A DNA stretch of 64,000 nucleotides from UBA9732 sp052170315 (GTDB taxonomy: Bacteria > Spirochaetota > Spirochaetia > Sphaerochaetales > Sphaerochaetaceae): positions 1-64,000 of the forward strand of contig JBQNAT010000013.1 of assembly GCA_052170315.1 (NCBI GenBank). Reading direction: 5' to 3'. Positions 51,541-60,734 of the stretch are shown here, piece after piece. Below the pieces are notes generated by a model. That model searched no databases and was not told where the DNA came from. It worked only from the letters and a program-made list of their open reading frames with translations. Every line of letters starts with the position of its first letter. The first letter of the stretch is position 1. Made by a program: the position numbers and the translations under genes.

Positions 51541-52074
51541 ATGAATAGAAGGCCCATCATTCTGTTTTCAACCATAACTGGAAACGCTTATAAGCTGGCA
51601 TGCGCCGCTGCGGCTGCGATGCCGTGCGAATATATCGGCCCATACAACCTTTATTACTACAACAGGGTCAAACCCGAGATTTCGGAGCTGTATGAGACCT
51701 TCATTCTTACCTACTGGTGCAACAGGGGAACTGCGGACGATGAGACGATTGACTTCATCGGGAAACTGAAAGGCAAGAACCTTGTCGTCTTGGGCTCCCT
51801 TGGTGTTGATGCCCAATCCGCACATGCGCAGAAGGTGAGGGAGAACGTTGAAGCCCTTGTCAAAAGGGATAACAACCTCCTTGCGCACTACCTGTGCCAA
51901 GGCAGCATAGACCTGAAGAGAACCTTTGAGAAGACCAAAATACCGGAAGGGGAAGCGGGGCATCTTTCCATGGAGAGGTTCGAGAGGCAGAAGCTTAGTC
52001 TTGGACATCCGGATGAGGATGAACTGAAAGCCGCTGGTGAAATCGTGAAAGAAGCGATAAAGGGATTGCTATGA
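51541..52074 (+). CDS. Flavodoxin-like protein of haem operon (HmuF-like)
   Basis: About 177 residues, AGGAG before the ATG at 51541. The N-terminal RPIILFSTITGNAYKLACAAAAAM is a flavodoxin FMN phosphate loop (STxTGN), and ILTYWCNRGTADDETIDFI and LVVLGSLGVDAQSAHAQKV contribute the flavin-binding loops. As first gene before haem-type ABC genes and a radical SAM enzyme, it most likely donates electrons to the latter, as HmuF does for HmuW in Fusobacterium. Stop overlaps the permease start (ATGA). Confidence 0.78.
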   Translation: MNRRPIILFSTITGNAYKLACAAAAAMPCEYIGPYNLYYYNRVKPEISELYETFILTYWCNRGTADDETIDFIGKLKGKNLVVLGSLGVDAQSAHAQKVRENVEALVKRDNNLLAHYLCQGSIDLKRTFEKTKIPEGEAGHLSMERFERQKLSLGHPDEDELKAAGEIVKEAIKGLL

Positions 52075-53075
52075 GGCCTATGGCCGGAAAACCTGCAGCA
52101 GCAGGAAGGATAGTCTTTATTTCGGTGCTGGGGATTCTGTGCATTCTGTCAGTGTTCGCATGCATCGCCATAGGTACCATAAAGTACAGTATCCGCGAAG
52201 TATGGGAGGCTCTTTCGATACCTGACAGCCCTTCTCGGGTCATTGTCTGGGGTATGAGGCTGCCAAGGATTCTTACGGCAGGTCTTGTGGGGGTATGCCT
52301 TTCGCTTGCGGGCTGCATTCTGCAGGGCGTGATGAGGAACAATCTGGCGTCGCCGTCAACCATAGGGGTGACAAGCGGTGCGAGTTTCATCGGGTACATC
52401 ACTCTTGTGGCCTTCCCCGGGTTCTCATATCTGCTCCCTATAGGTGCCATCCTGGGCGCGTTCGCTACAACCATGCTCATCTATGCCCTCGCTTATCAGA
52501 GGGGTGTGAGTCCTGTCAAGATGCTTCTTTCCGGTCTTGCCGTCTCTGCAGTGTTCGGTGCGTTCAATGACATCATAAAGACTTTCTTCGCCGACAGGCT
52601 TGGCAACGCGTCCCACTTTCTGGTCGGTGGCCTGAACAACGCGATGTGGGGAGAGTTCAGGATGGTGTTGCCGTATGCGGCGGTGGGCATCTTTATCTGT
52701 GCTTTTCTGCCGACGAAGATGAACATACTCATGCTGGGTGACGAGACCGCGAACGCCCTGGGGCTGAGAACCGAAGTCTTCAGATTTTTTCTTATAGCTA
52801 CAGGCTCCCTGCTTTCCGGAGCAGCCATAGCGGTAGCCGGTCTGGTCAGCTTTGTAGGACTGATAGTTCCGCACATCTCACGTCTTCTCGTGGGTTCGGA
52901 CTACAGGTATCTTTTTCCCGCATCGGTTTTCCTGGGGTTTCTGCTGGTGGTTGTATGTGACACTGTAGGCAGGGTTATCATGCCGCCCGGAGAGGTGAGC
53001 GTGAGCATAATACTCTCCTTCATCGGCGCCCCGTTCTTCCTGTTGCTCCTCAGGGCGCGTGGTCATCGGGACTAA
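52071..53075 (+). CDS. FecCD/BtuC-type permease, haem importer (HmuU-like)
   Basis: 334 residues, about ten membrane helices. FecCD hallmarks: SRVIVWGMRLPRILTAGLVGVCLSLAGCILQGVMRNNLASPSTIGVTSGASF and, late, GLIVPHISRLLVGSDYRYLFPAS. Imports haem or iron chelates from the periplasm. Overlaps the flavodoxin gene by 4 nt. Confidence 0.92.
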   Translation: MRPMAGKPAAAGRIVFISVLGILCILSVFACIAIGTIKYSIREVWEALSIPDSPSRVIVWGMRLPRILTAGLVGVCLSLAGCILQGVMRNNLASPSTIGVTSGASFIGYITLVAFPGFSYLLPIGAILGAFATTMLIYALAYQRGVSPVKMLLSGLAVSAVFGAFNDIIKTFFADRLGNASHFLVGGLNNAMWGEFRMVLPYAAVGIFICAFLPTKMNILMLGDETANALGLRTEVFRFFLIATGSLLSGAAIAVAGLVSFVGLIVPHISRLLVGSDYRYLFPASVFLGFLLVVVCDTVGRVIMPPGEVSVSIILSFIGAPFFLLLLRARGHRD

Positions 53076-53086
53076 GGAGAGGCGCC

Positions 53087-53872
53087 ATGTATTTCGGATT
53101 TGACGACGTTTCGGTTGATTACGGTAAAAATCATGTGCTTGAGCATGTAAGCATGGAGATTCCCAGAGGCGGGATTGTCACGATAATAGGGAAGAACGGA
53201 TGCGGGAAATCAAGTCTGCTGAAAACCGTGTTCCGTGCCGTCAAACCCTCATCGGGACGGGTTCTGTATAATGGTAGGCCTGTAGGCGAATATGGGGCCA
53301 GGGAGATATCCAGAAAGATAGCGTATCTTCCCCAGATTCATTTTTCTCCTCCCGACATCAATGTGAGGACGCTTGTATCCTATGGTCGGTATCCGCATAT
53401 GCGTTTCGGGAAGGGACTTTCCCAGAAGGACAAAGAGGCGATAGATATGGCTCTTGATTTCACGAGCCTTTCCGATATGGCAGAACGAGGCATGATGACG
53501 CTGTCCGGTGGGGAAAGGCAGAGAGCGTGGCTTGCGATGTCAATATGCCAGCAACCTGAGATACTGATACTTGATGAGCCTACGACATATCTGGACATAA
53601 GCTATCAGGTCGAGGTGCTTGAGGTCATAAAGAGACTCAACCGGCAGAGCGGCGTAACAATCGTCATGGTTCTCCATGACATTAATCTTGCGGCTAGGTT
53701 TTCGACTTACATGTATGCCCTCAAGGACAGGGGGATATATGCGCAGGGGACGCCGTCGGAAATGGTCACGCACAAGCTTCTGTCCGAAGTGTTCGATGTC
53801 TGTTCGAGGATATTGCGGGATTCTGACAACGGCTGTCCGTTCTTCATCCCGTTGAACCATATACAATCATAG
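53087..53872 (+). CDS. ABC ATPase, haem importer (HmuV-like)
   Basis: 261 residues. Walker A GKNGCGKSS, signature LSGGERQRAW, Walker B ILILDEPTTYLD and switch VLHDINLAARFS identify the FepC/HmuV class of importer ATPases. It follows the permease by 11 nt. Confidence 0.93.
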   Translation: MYFGFDDVSVDYGKNHVLEHVSMEIPRGGIVTIIGKNGCGKSSLLKTVFRAVKPSSGRVLYNGRPVGEYGAREISRKIAYLPQIHFSPPDINVRTLVSYGRYPHMRFGKGLSQKDKEAIDMALDFTSLSDMAERGMMTLSGGERQRAWLAMSICQQPEILILDEPTTYLDISYQVEVLEVIKRLNRQSGVTIVMVLHDINLAARFSTYMYALKDRGIYAQGTPSEMVTHKLLSEVFDVCSRILRDSDNGCPFFIPLNHIQS

Positions 53873-53888
53873 ATATTTGGAGGATTAC

Positions 53889-54974
53889 ATGAGAAAAGCA
53901 TTTGCAGCTTTTTTGATTCTTTTCTGCGCCTTCGGGCTTTTCGCCCAAAGTGCGTACGAAGTTTCCGTATCGTCTGCCGCCACGGCCGGCGGTTATGACA
54001 GAGAGGAGCTTAAAAGACAGTTCCTTACCCTTGCCGATGAGGTTTTGGTGGATGCGGATTCCGTCACTTTCACTGACTCAAGCGAAGCCGGTATGGTCAC
54101 CATAAGGAAAAACCCTAAGAAAGTTTACAATCTGTACGCGAGTCTCACGACGCTGTGGTACGAGGCGGGCGGTGTGGCTTCAGGAGTGATAGGGGGCTCT
54201 TCATCGGCCGAGACCTACAAGGCATATATCGGAAGGGACGTAAGCAAGGACGATGGAGTTGAGGTTCTGGCGACTTCCTCTTCCGGTTCAAAGTGGAGCA
54301 CCGAAAAGATAATAGCCGGAAATCCCGACCTCATAATATGCTCCACGGCCATGAGTGGATACAAGACAATCAACGGTCCGGCTGCCGCTGCGGGAATCCC
54401 TGTCATCGCGGTCAGCTACAACAGCTTTGCAGACTATCTTAAGTGGTTCAAGGTCTTCTGCAACATCTCGGGACACCCTGAACTGTGGGAAAGCGTTGCG
54501 CTCAAGGCTTTGGATGAAGTGCTTGACGTGATAATGGAGGTCCCATCCGATGGCAACCCTTCCGTTTTCATCATGTTCACCGCTGCAGGCAGGAAACTCC
54601 AGGCCAATCTTGAGGGAACCGTCGTCGGGGACATGGCGAAGATACTGAGGGCGAAGAACATAGCCTACAGCAAGGCTCTGGATGAAAGCGGTGCGGAGCG
54701 TGTGGACATAAATCTTGAATCTGTCTATGCGGCACAGCCGGACATCATAATGATACAGTGCCACGGAGAGACGGAGGACGCGAAGGCACAGGTTGCCAAT
54801 GAGCTTGGAGGGACTGCAATCTGGCAGAGCCTTGACGCCGTGAAGAATGGCAGAGTTTACTATCTGGAGAAGCTTTTCTTCCACAACAAGCCTAACAGAC
54901 GTTTCGCAGAAGCCTACCAGACCATGGCGCAGATTCTTTATCCGGATGTTCATTTCAGCTTCCAGAACAGGTGA
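53889..54974 (+). CDS. Periplasmic binding protein, haem/iron importer (HmuT-like)
   Basis: The ATG at 53889 follows GGAGG; about 361 residues. Signal peptide MRKAFAAFLILFCAFGLFAQS. The helical-backbone type III fold (FecB/BtuF) is suggested by KKVYNLYASLTTLWYEAG, NPDLIICSTAMSG and QPDIIMIQCHG. It delivers substrate to the FecCD permease. Its stop overlaps the next start by one base. Confidence 0.88.
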   Translation: MRKAFAAFLILFCAFGLFAQSAYEVSVSSAATAGGYDREELKRQFLTLADEVLVDADSVTFTDSSEAGMVTIRKNPKKVYNLYASLTTLWYEAGGVASGVIGGSSSAETYKAYIGRDVSKDDGVEVLATSSSGSKWSTEKIIAGNPDLIICSTAMSGYKTINGPAAAAGIPVIAVSYNSFADYLKWFKVFCNISGHPELWESVALKALDEVLDVIMEVPSDGNPSVFIMFTAAGRKLQANLEGTVVGDMAKILRAKNIAYSKALDESGAERVDINLESVYAAQPDIIMIQCHGETEDAKAQVANELGGTAIWQSLDAVKNGRVYYLEKLFFHNKPNRRFAEAYQTMAQILYPDVHFSFQNR

Positions 54975-56278
54975 TGATGCATCAGGCAGGCGTGTATACT
55001 GAAAGGTATAAATCTCACCATGACGCTACGCGTGCGCTGAAGAGTCGATTTGAGGACAACGTTGACGGAAGGGATTATGTCGCAGGACTTCTTTCGGTTC
55101 CTGCAAAGACCCGAAGGGTGATTTATATCCATGTGCCTTTCTGCAACAAGGTGTGCACGTTCTGTCCTTTCCACAGGCCTGACGAGCTGAAACGCCGTGA
55201 ATACGAGAGTTATCTTATCGGCGGGATTGACAGGATAGCAGGATTTCCGTACATGAGGTCGCCAGTAGATGCTGTCAATTTCGGCGGTGGAACCCCCACC
55301 GCTATCAGTCCGAAGCAGATGGCGGCCGTCCTTCGCTGTCTCCATGATTCTTTCGATATAAGGCCGGGAGCGGAGATAAGCGTCGAGACATCCGTTTCGG
55401 AATTGACAGATGAGATGACTCAGGTTCTTAAGGATGGTGGAGTGAATCGCCTGTCCGTGGGTGTCCAGACCTTTGATGACTGCGGAAGGGCGCTTCTGGG
55501 AAGGCGAGGTTCCGGCTCCTTCGCTTTTGAGAGGCTGGCGCGCGCCAAGGCCGCAGGGTTCGCGAACCTGGGCATAGATCTCATATACAACTGGCCCGGC
55601 GAGACGGAAGAGGTCTGGGAAAAAGACCTTGAGGCCGTTAAACGGCTGGGTCTTGCCGGAATCAGCTTCTATTCGCTTATGCTGCATGAAGGCACGCCCA
55701 TTGTCAGCAGGATAAGCGATGAGGATAAGTCCCTGATGGCTGATGTCTCAAGGGAACGAATGTTCTTTGACATGATAATGAATGAATTGGCTACCGAAGG
55801 CTACAGACCTTTTGAGCTTACGAAGCTCATAAGGGATGGTTTGGACAGATATGATTATATGCGTATCAGGCATTCGGGCGGAAGCTGCATAGGAATAGGG
55901 CATGGAGCCGGAGGCAATCTGGACAGATATGTGTTCCACAACAGCGTACATTCCCCGTTGCTTGGCCCGGAAGCTCCGGTAAGCTCCATGGGCCGGGTTC
56001 TTAAGCCGGAGTACTTCATGTTGGATGAGATGGTCAATGACCTGCAGAAGACGGAGGTCGACCTTGAGCTTTATTCCGAAAGGCTGGGGTTCGACCTTCC
56101 GGGTCTGCTTGAGGATATTATCGCAAAAGCCGAGTCGGCTGGACTTGTTAAAGTCTCCGGTACTCATGTCTCCCTTACGCAGGATGGAATTTTCTGGGGA
56201 AACAACCTTATAGATGAAATCATACGCAGGATTGTCGCATGCATCCGGACCGCAAGAACCGGATTTCCAAAGGCATGA
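54974..56278 (+). CDS. Radical SAM enzyme of anaerobic haem degradation (HmuW/ChuW/HutW-like)
   Basis: About 434 residues from ATG 54974. The [4Fe-4S]-SAM motif is CNKVCTFC in VIYIHVPFCNKVCTFCPFHRP, followed by FGGGTPTAISPKQM and SVETSVSEL, NRLSVGVQTFDD, as in the HemW/ChuW/HutW group. Unlike HemW (which lacks haem-uptake neighbours) this gene ends a flavodoxin-permease-ATPase-binding protein operon, the context of enzymes that open the haem ring without oxygen to give anaerobilin-type products and free iron. Function inferred from family plus context. Confidence 0.82.
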   Translation: MMHQAGVYTERYKSHHDATRALKSRFEDNVDGRDYVAGLLSVPAKTRRVIYIHVPFCNKVCTFCPFHRPDELKRREYESYLIGGIDRIAGFPYMRSPVDAVNFGGGTPTAISPKQMAAVLRCLHDSFDIRPGAEISVETSVSELTDEMTQVLKDGGVNRLSVGVQTFDDCGRALLGRRGSGSFAFERLARAKAAGFANLGIDLIYNWPGETEEVWEKDLEAVKRLGLAGISFYSLMLHEGTPIVSRISDEDKSLMADVSRERMFFDMIMNELATEGYRPFELTKLIRDGLDRYDYMRIRHSGGSCIGIGHGAGGNLDRYVFHNSVHSPLLGPEAPVSSMGRVLKPEYFMLDEMVNDLQKTEVDLELYSERLGFDLPGLLEDIIAKAESAGLVKVSGTHVSLTQDGIFWGNNLIDEIIRRIVACIRTARTGFPKA

Positions 56279-56320
56279 CGGCAGGCCTTTTCTCCACATC
56301 TGCGGCATGTTTAGTATATG

Positions 56321-57517
56321 TTAAAAGTCCGCGGCAAGGCAAAAGCTCATGTGTTTGCCTGTTATGGGGTGGGTGAATTCAAGAACCCGTGCCTGAAGCA
56401 TGAGACGGTCGCTTTCGGGAGCGGCAGCTTTACTGTTGTAGAGCGAATCACCTATGATTGGACAACCAAGGCCGTATGCGCAGTGGACTCGAAGCTGGTG
56501 GGTGCGCCCTGTGCGGGGGATGAGTTTTAGGCGCGTTGTTTTTTGCCCGAAGCGGTTTTCTATACTTAGCCTTATCCACTCGGTAACGGCAGTTTTGCCG
56601 TTTTCAAAGTCGGGAATCTGGCAAGGGCGGTTTTCAACATCAAGCCGTATGGGTATAGCTACAGTTCCGCTTTTTTCAAGTATGAGACCCTGAACAAGAG
56701 CTTCATATTCCTTGTGAACCTTGCGGTTTCCAAAGTCAAGGGATAGCCTATCATGAGCTTCTTTCGTAAGACCAAGAACCATAAGGCCGCTTGTGGACTG
56801 GTCAAGGCGGTGAATGCAGGGCTGGTCTATGCAGGAAGGAAAGAATGAGCGGACACGGGCTGCAATGCAGTCCTGTTTATCAGGGCCTTTTCCCTCTATG
56901 CTGAGTATACCGCTTGGTTTATTTACTACAACAATATCGTCATCCTGATAGATTATGTCCAAACCTGTTATTGCCGGAAGGATGGGTTTGCAGCGTAAGT
57001 CGCAGGGACCGTAGAACTGCTTATGGGTAAGGGAACCGCTGCCGTAAAAAAATTCGCATAAGGATATGGGTTTCTTTCCATTTTTGTAAGCATGATTTAA
57101 AAGCCTTGGGGCACAGCAATCGCCTGTGCCGGAAGGAGCATTGGGAAAAACTGACTGTAAGTCACGTGAAAGACCATCGTAACAGTGAAAAACGTATAGG
57201 CTTTTCAGAGCTTCCCAGCATTCCCGTGAAAGCTCCCTGCTTTTATCCGAGCTTTTGATTTTTCTGTCATAGACACTGAGAATGAAGCGGTATTTTTCAA
57301 TGTCAAAAACAGGTGGAACAAAGCCTTCTGCCGTAAGAGGACCTTCCGGTTCACCTGAATAAGCCTTATAGACTGTTCCGTCTGAACATACAAGAATACC
57401 GAACATCCTTCCGCGGTCCGTTTGCATCAGAAATTTTCCAGGCGGTTTTGTATCAAGTTCACGCATCAGCTTCAAACAGTGAGACAAGGCTTCTTTCTGC
57501 GGCAGGATAGGATTCAA
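56321..57517 (-). CDS. RluA-family pseudouridine synthase with N-terminal extension
   Basis: The TTG at 57517 overlaps the MATE stop (TTGA) and follows AAGGAG, giving about 398 residues. A longer frame to 57676 would overlap the MATE gene and is rejected. The C-terminal half is the RluA catalytic domain: IIYQDDDIVVVNKPSGILS, catalytic Asp in IHRLDQSTSGLMVLG, and KLIPRTGRTHQLRVH. The N-terminal 170 residues are not an S4 domain and resemble the extended RluA proteins of spirochaetes and some gamma-proteobacteria. Target rRNA or tRNA site unknown. Confidence 0.88.
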   Translation of the reverse strand: MNPILPQKEALSHCLKLMRELDTKPPGKFLMQTDRGRMFGILVCSDGTVYKAYSGEPEGPLTAEGFVPPVFDIEKYRFILSVYDRKIKSSDKSRELSRECWEALKSLYVFHCYDGLSRDLQSVFPNAPSGTGDCCAPRLLNHAYKNGKKPISLCEFFYGSGSLTHKQFYGPCDLRCKPILPAITGLDIIYQDDDIVVVNKPSGILSIEGKGPDKQDCIAARVRSFFPSCIDQPCIHRLDQSTSGLMVLGLTKEAHDRLSLDFGNRKVHKEYEALVQGLILEKSGTVAIPIRLDVENRPCQIPDFENGKTAVTEWIRLSIENRFGQKTTRLKLIPRTGRTHQLRVHCAYGLGCPIIGDSLYNSKAAAPESDRLMLQARVLEFTHPITGKHMSFCLAADF

Positions 57518-58878
57518 AAGGAACTCCTTTCCGTGCCGTAGATATTGCCGAAACGGTAGTAAATGACAAAGGCTATGGCGCAGATTATCCAGGTTACAGG
57601 GTAGGAGAGAAGGACAGCGTCGATTGTATTGCAGAACTTGGGGACAACGATTATCCAGAGTGTCCTGATTCCGCATATGCCAAAAACAGTGAATAGCGTT
57701 GGCACAAGGGTTTTACCCGTGCCTCTTATTGCACCTGAAAGAATTTCGATAAAAAGGTATGTGAAGTAGAACGGAGCAATAAGGTTTATCATCCTTACTC
57801 CTATGTCTATGACTTTCGTATCCTTAACAAAAAGCATATAGGCATATCGCGAGAAAAGAAGCAGAAGAGCTTCTGCTGCCAGGGTTGCGATGAATCCGAT
57901 TTTAAAGCTTGTGATAACGCCTTTTTTAGACCTTTCAATAAGACCCGCGCCGTAGTTCTGTCCTACAAAGGTTGTAGTTGAAACTCCTATTGAGTTGTTC
58001 AGCATCCAATAAATCGAGTCTATTTTGCTGTAGGCGGCCCATGCGGCAACGGTGTCGGTTCCGAAGCTGTTGACACCCGCTACTATCATCAGATTTGAAA
58101 CTGTATAAAGAACTGACTGAAAACCGGAAGGGAAGCCTATGTAAAGGGTGCGCCTGAGCATATTGCGTTCAAATTTTATGTCTCTGATAATCAGTTTGCA
58201 GCAGTCTTTTCTGCGCATAAGCGAAATTATTACCAGAACAAGGGATATAAACTGTGAAAGTACAGTAGCATAGGCGGCTCCCGCAACTCCAAGAGGAATA
58301 ATACCTACAAGGAGTATGTCAAGAAATATGTTTGCTATACAGCCTGCAATAAGGAAATACAGAGGTTTTTTGCTGTCTCCGAATGCCCTGAATATTCCGG
58401 CGCCCATGTTGTACATGACTACAATGAAGGCTCCCGCAAAATAGATATGCATGTATTTGCTTGCAAGTGGAAAGACATCTGAAGGAGTGTTTGTAACCTT
58501 CAGAAGAGGATTACTTGTAATGTAGCCCAAAACTGATATGATTATGCCTCCCCACAGAGCAATTGCCCATGCGTTGTGTATGGCTTTGTGGACAAGAGCT
58601 TCTTTGCCTGCTCCGTAATACTGGGAGATTATTACCGTTGCGCCTGATGCCAGGCCGGTAAAAAAACCTATGACAAGGTTTACGGCCGTTGCGATACCTC
58701 CGCTTACTGCGGCAAGGGCTTCTTTACCTAGAATATTGCCTACTATTATGGCATCGGCAGTATTGTAAAGGGTCTGAAAGAGGGTGCCAAAAAGTATAGG
58801 GAAAAAAAACTTAAGTAACTGACGCCAGATTATTCCTTCTGTTATCCCGTTGCCCCTGATTGAAATCGATTCCGGCAT
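57514..58878 (-). CDS. MATE family efflux transporter
   Basis: The ATG at 58878 (MPESISIRGNGITEG) follows AGAGGAAG; about 454 residues and 12 membrane helices. IIWRQLLKFFFPILFGTLFQTLYNTADAIIVGN is the MATE start, the same pattern as the 41253 protein but from a GC-richer lineage. Drug/metabolite:cation antiporter. Coupled with the downstream pseudouridine synthase by a TTGA overlap and divergent from queH. Confidence 0.9.
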   Translation of the reverse strand: MPESISIRGNGITEGIIWRQLLKFFFPILFGTLFQTLYNTADAIIVGNILGKEALAAVSGGIATAVNLVIGFFTGLASGATVIISQYYGAGKEALVHKAIHNAWAIALWGGIIISVLGYITSNPLLKVTNTPSDVFPLASKYMHIYFAGAFIVVMYNMGAGIFRAFGDSKKPLYFLIAGCIANIFLDILLVGIIPLGVAGAAYATVLSQFISLVLVIISLMRRKDCCKLIIRDIKFERNMLRRTLYIGFPSGFQSVLYTVSNLMIVAGVNSFGTDTVAAWAAYSKIDSIYWMLNNSIGVSTTTFVGQNYGAGLIERSKKGVITSFKIGFIATLAAEALLLLFSRYAYMLFVKDTKVIDIGVRMINLIAPFYFTYLFIEILSGAIRGTGKTLVPTLFTVFGICGIRTLWIIVVPKFCNTIDAVLLSYPVTWIICAIAFVIYYRFGNIYGTERSSF

Positions 58879-59005
58879 TGCTTCCTCTTTGCCCAGAGTA
58901 TGATTTATTTTTAAACCTGTGTGAAGTGTTTTAAAAGCGTTTAATCTTGTTTTGAAGTACTCATAGCTGTAGTCTATTTGTTCAATATCAGATAAAATAA
59001 CATAT

Positions 59006-59551
59006 ATGCGAAAGAAAATACTCGTACACTGCTGCTGTGGGCCCTGTGCCACAAGCAGTATTCAGAGACTCCTTGATGAAGGCTATGAAGTTGTGCTCTG
59101 CTATGGGAACAGCAATATATGGCCTGAAGAAGAAAATAACCTGAGATACGAGAACCTGCTGAAAGTTTCCGAATATTTCGGAGGTCTTGAAGTGGTCAGG
59201 CAAAGCTATGACCACGAGCTTTGGAGAGATTTTGTAAGGGGTCTTGAAAATGAGCCAGAACACGGAAAACGCTGTCTTAAGTGCTTCGAGTTTAATCTCA
59301 GGGCTGCTTATGAAGAGGCTCAGAGGCTTGGAATAGAAAGTTTTACAACAACGCTTACGGTCAGCAGGTTCAAAAACAGTCCGAGTGTTTTCAGCGCAGG
59401 CTCAAAGTTTGACACGTTTGAGCAGATTGATTTTAAAAAGAAGGATGGGTTCGCTAAAAGCTGCAAGATGGCTAAGGCTCTTGGGCTTTACAGGCAGCAA
59501 TACTGCGGATGCGAATTTTCATTGCCTGAGGGGGATGCTGAAAATGCCTAA
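59006..59551 (+). CDS. queH: Epoxyqueuosine reductase QueH
   Basis: 181 residues. Last step of queuosine synthesis in tRNA, the cobalamin-independent alternative to QueG. The family (DUF208) Cys motifs are all visible: HCCCGPC near the N-terminus, GKRCLKCFEFNLRAAYEEA in the middle and QQYCGCEFS at the C-terminus, ligating an iron-sulfur cluster and a second metal site; TTTLTVSRFKN is also typical. Its end overlaps the next start by 8 nt. Confidence 0.93.
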   Translation: MRKKILVHCCCGPCATSSIQRLLDEGYEVVLCYGNSNIWPEEENNLRYENLLKVSEYFGGLEVVRQSYDHELWRDFVRGLENEPEHGKRCLKCFEFNLRAAYEEAQRLGIESFTTTLTVSRFKNSPSVFSAGSKFDTFEQIDFKKKDGFAKSCKMAKALGLYRQQYCGCEFSLPEGDAENA

Positions 59552-60734
59552 CGTGCAGCAGAAAAAGCTTAATAAGGGTTCTGTTCTGGCCCTTGGTTTC
59601 ATTGCGGCTATGGTCGCGATAATGTTTCTCAAAATTAATTTCTGGATAAAAATTGCGGCAGATACCGCGCTTGTTCTTCTGTTTTTATTTATAAGAAGAG
59701 GATACATATATCTGTATCTGGGAAGCAACGCTTTTCGAGCCAACAAGCTGGATAAGGCATGGAACAGCCTTGAAAAGGCTCTTAAGGCTGGAGTTGACTA
59801 TGAGCGCAAGGCTATGATAGGCTCCGCGTTTATTCAGAAGGGAGACGCTTTAAGGGGAGTTGAAATACTTGAAAATGTTATGAATGACCCGAAAGCGGGG
59901 AACTTCGCAAATATTGCCGCTGTTACCTGCTCTATGGGCTATTGGAGACTTGACGACAAAGATAAAGCGATAAGGGTTCTGGAAGAGCTTAAGGCAACCG
60001 GCTACAGGGATGACAATCTCTCAATAAACCTTGAAAGCTACTATCTTGAAAGAGGTGAACTTAAAAAAGCCAAGGCTGCCATTGCCGACGGCAGAAAGAA
60101 CAGCACGGAGAACAACGGACTTCTGGACAACCGCGGCTGGTACTATATACAGACGGGAAACTGGTCTAAGGCGGCAGAGGTTTATAGCGAGCTGATTGAC
60201 GACCGAAACGCGAAATTCCCTGAGGCCTATCTGCACGGAGCTCAGGTAAGCATCCATAACGGAGACCTTTCGCAGGCTATAGACCGTCTGGGCTGGGGAA
60301 CTTCAAAAAGGTTTTCCGAGATGTGCCTTACCAGTAAAAGCTACATAGAGAAGCTTCTGCTTGGGCTTGAGAATCCCAAAACAAGAGAAGCGTTTGCAAA
60401 GGCTATGGACAGCGCCTATGTAGATGTTTCCTCAAGCAGGGATTTTAAGGGGCTTGAAGCGGCAGTTGAATTCGATTCTGAAGGTGAAGACGTTATTAAA
60501 CCACATGAAAAGCCGGTATATGCAAAAACGGAAGAGAAAACCTCAGCCATAGAAGAAAATGATGACGATGAGAGAGAGCCCAATACTGAGCTTGACGATT
60601 CTGACGCCGAGCTTGCCCGAATGTACGGTGATGAAGAAGAGGATTACGCGGTTGAATCGGAAGAGGGGCCGAACACGCTCATAACCGATGACGATGACAG
60701 GGAACCAAACACGGAGCTTGACGAGAACGACTGA
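59544..60734 (+). CDS. Membrane-anchored TPR protein with acidic repeat tail
   Basis: About 396 residues from ATG 59544 (GGGGG upstream). Two N-terminal hydrophobic helices (residues about 14-50), then TPR-like helical repeats (NAFRANKLDKAWNSLEKAL, LDNRGWYYIQTGNWSKAAEVY), then an acidic C-terminal tail with two copies of REPNTELD (in EREPNTELDDSD and DREPNTELDEND). Likely a scaffold at the inner membrane. The stop shares one base with the cardiolipin synthase start, suggesting a functional link to envelope lipids, but the partner is unknown. Confidence 0.75.
   Translation: MPNVQQKKLNKGSVLALGFIAAMVAIMFLKINFWIKIAADTALVLLFLFIRRGYIYLYLGSNAFRANKLDKAWNSLEKALKAGVDYERKAMIGSAFIQKGDALRGVEILENVMNDPKAGNFANIAAVTCSMGYWRLDDKDKAIRVLEELKATGYRDDNLSINLESYYLERGELKKAKAAIADGRKNSTENNGLLDNRGWYYIQTGNWSKAAEVYSELIDDRNAKFPEAYLHGAQVSIHNGDLSQAIDRLGWGTSKRFSEMCLTSKSYIEKLLLGLENPKTREAFAKAMDSAYVDVSSSRDFKGLEAAVEFDSEGEDVIKPHEKPVYAKTEEKTSAIEENDDDEREPNTELDDSDAELARMYGDEEEDYAVESEEGPNTLITDDDDREPNTELDEND

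Noticed and set aside
57518..57676. Upstream extension of the pseudouridine synthase
   Set aside because: It overlaps the MATE coding end, while TTG 57517 has a good ribosome binding site and a TTGA overlap.
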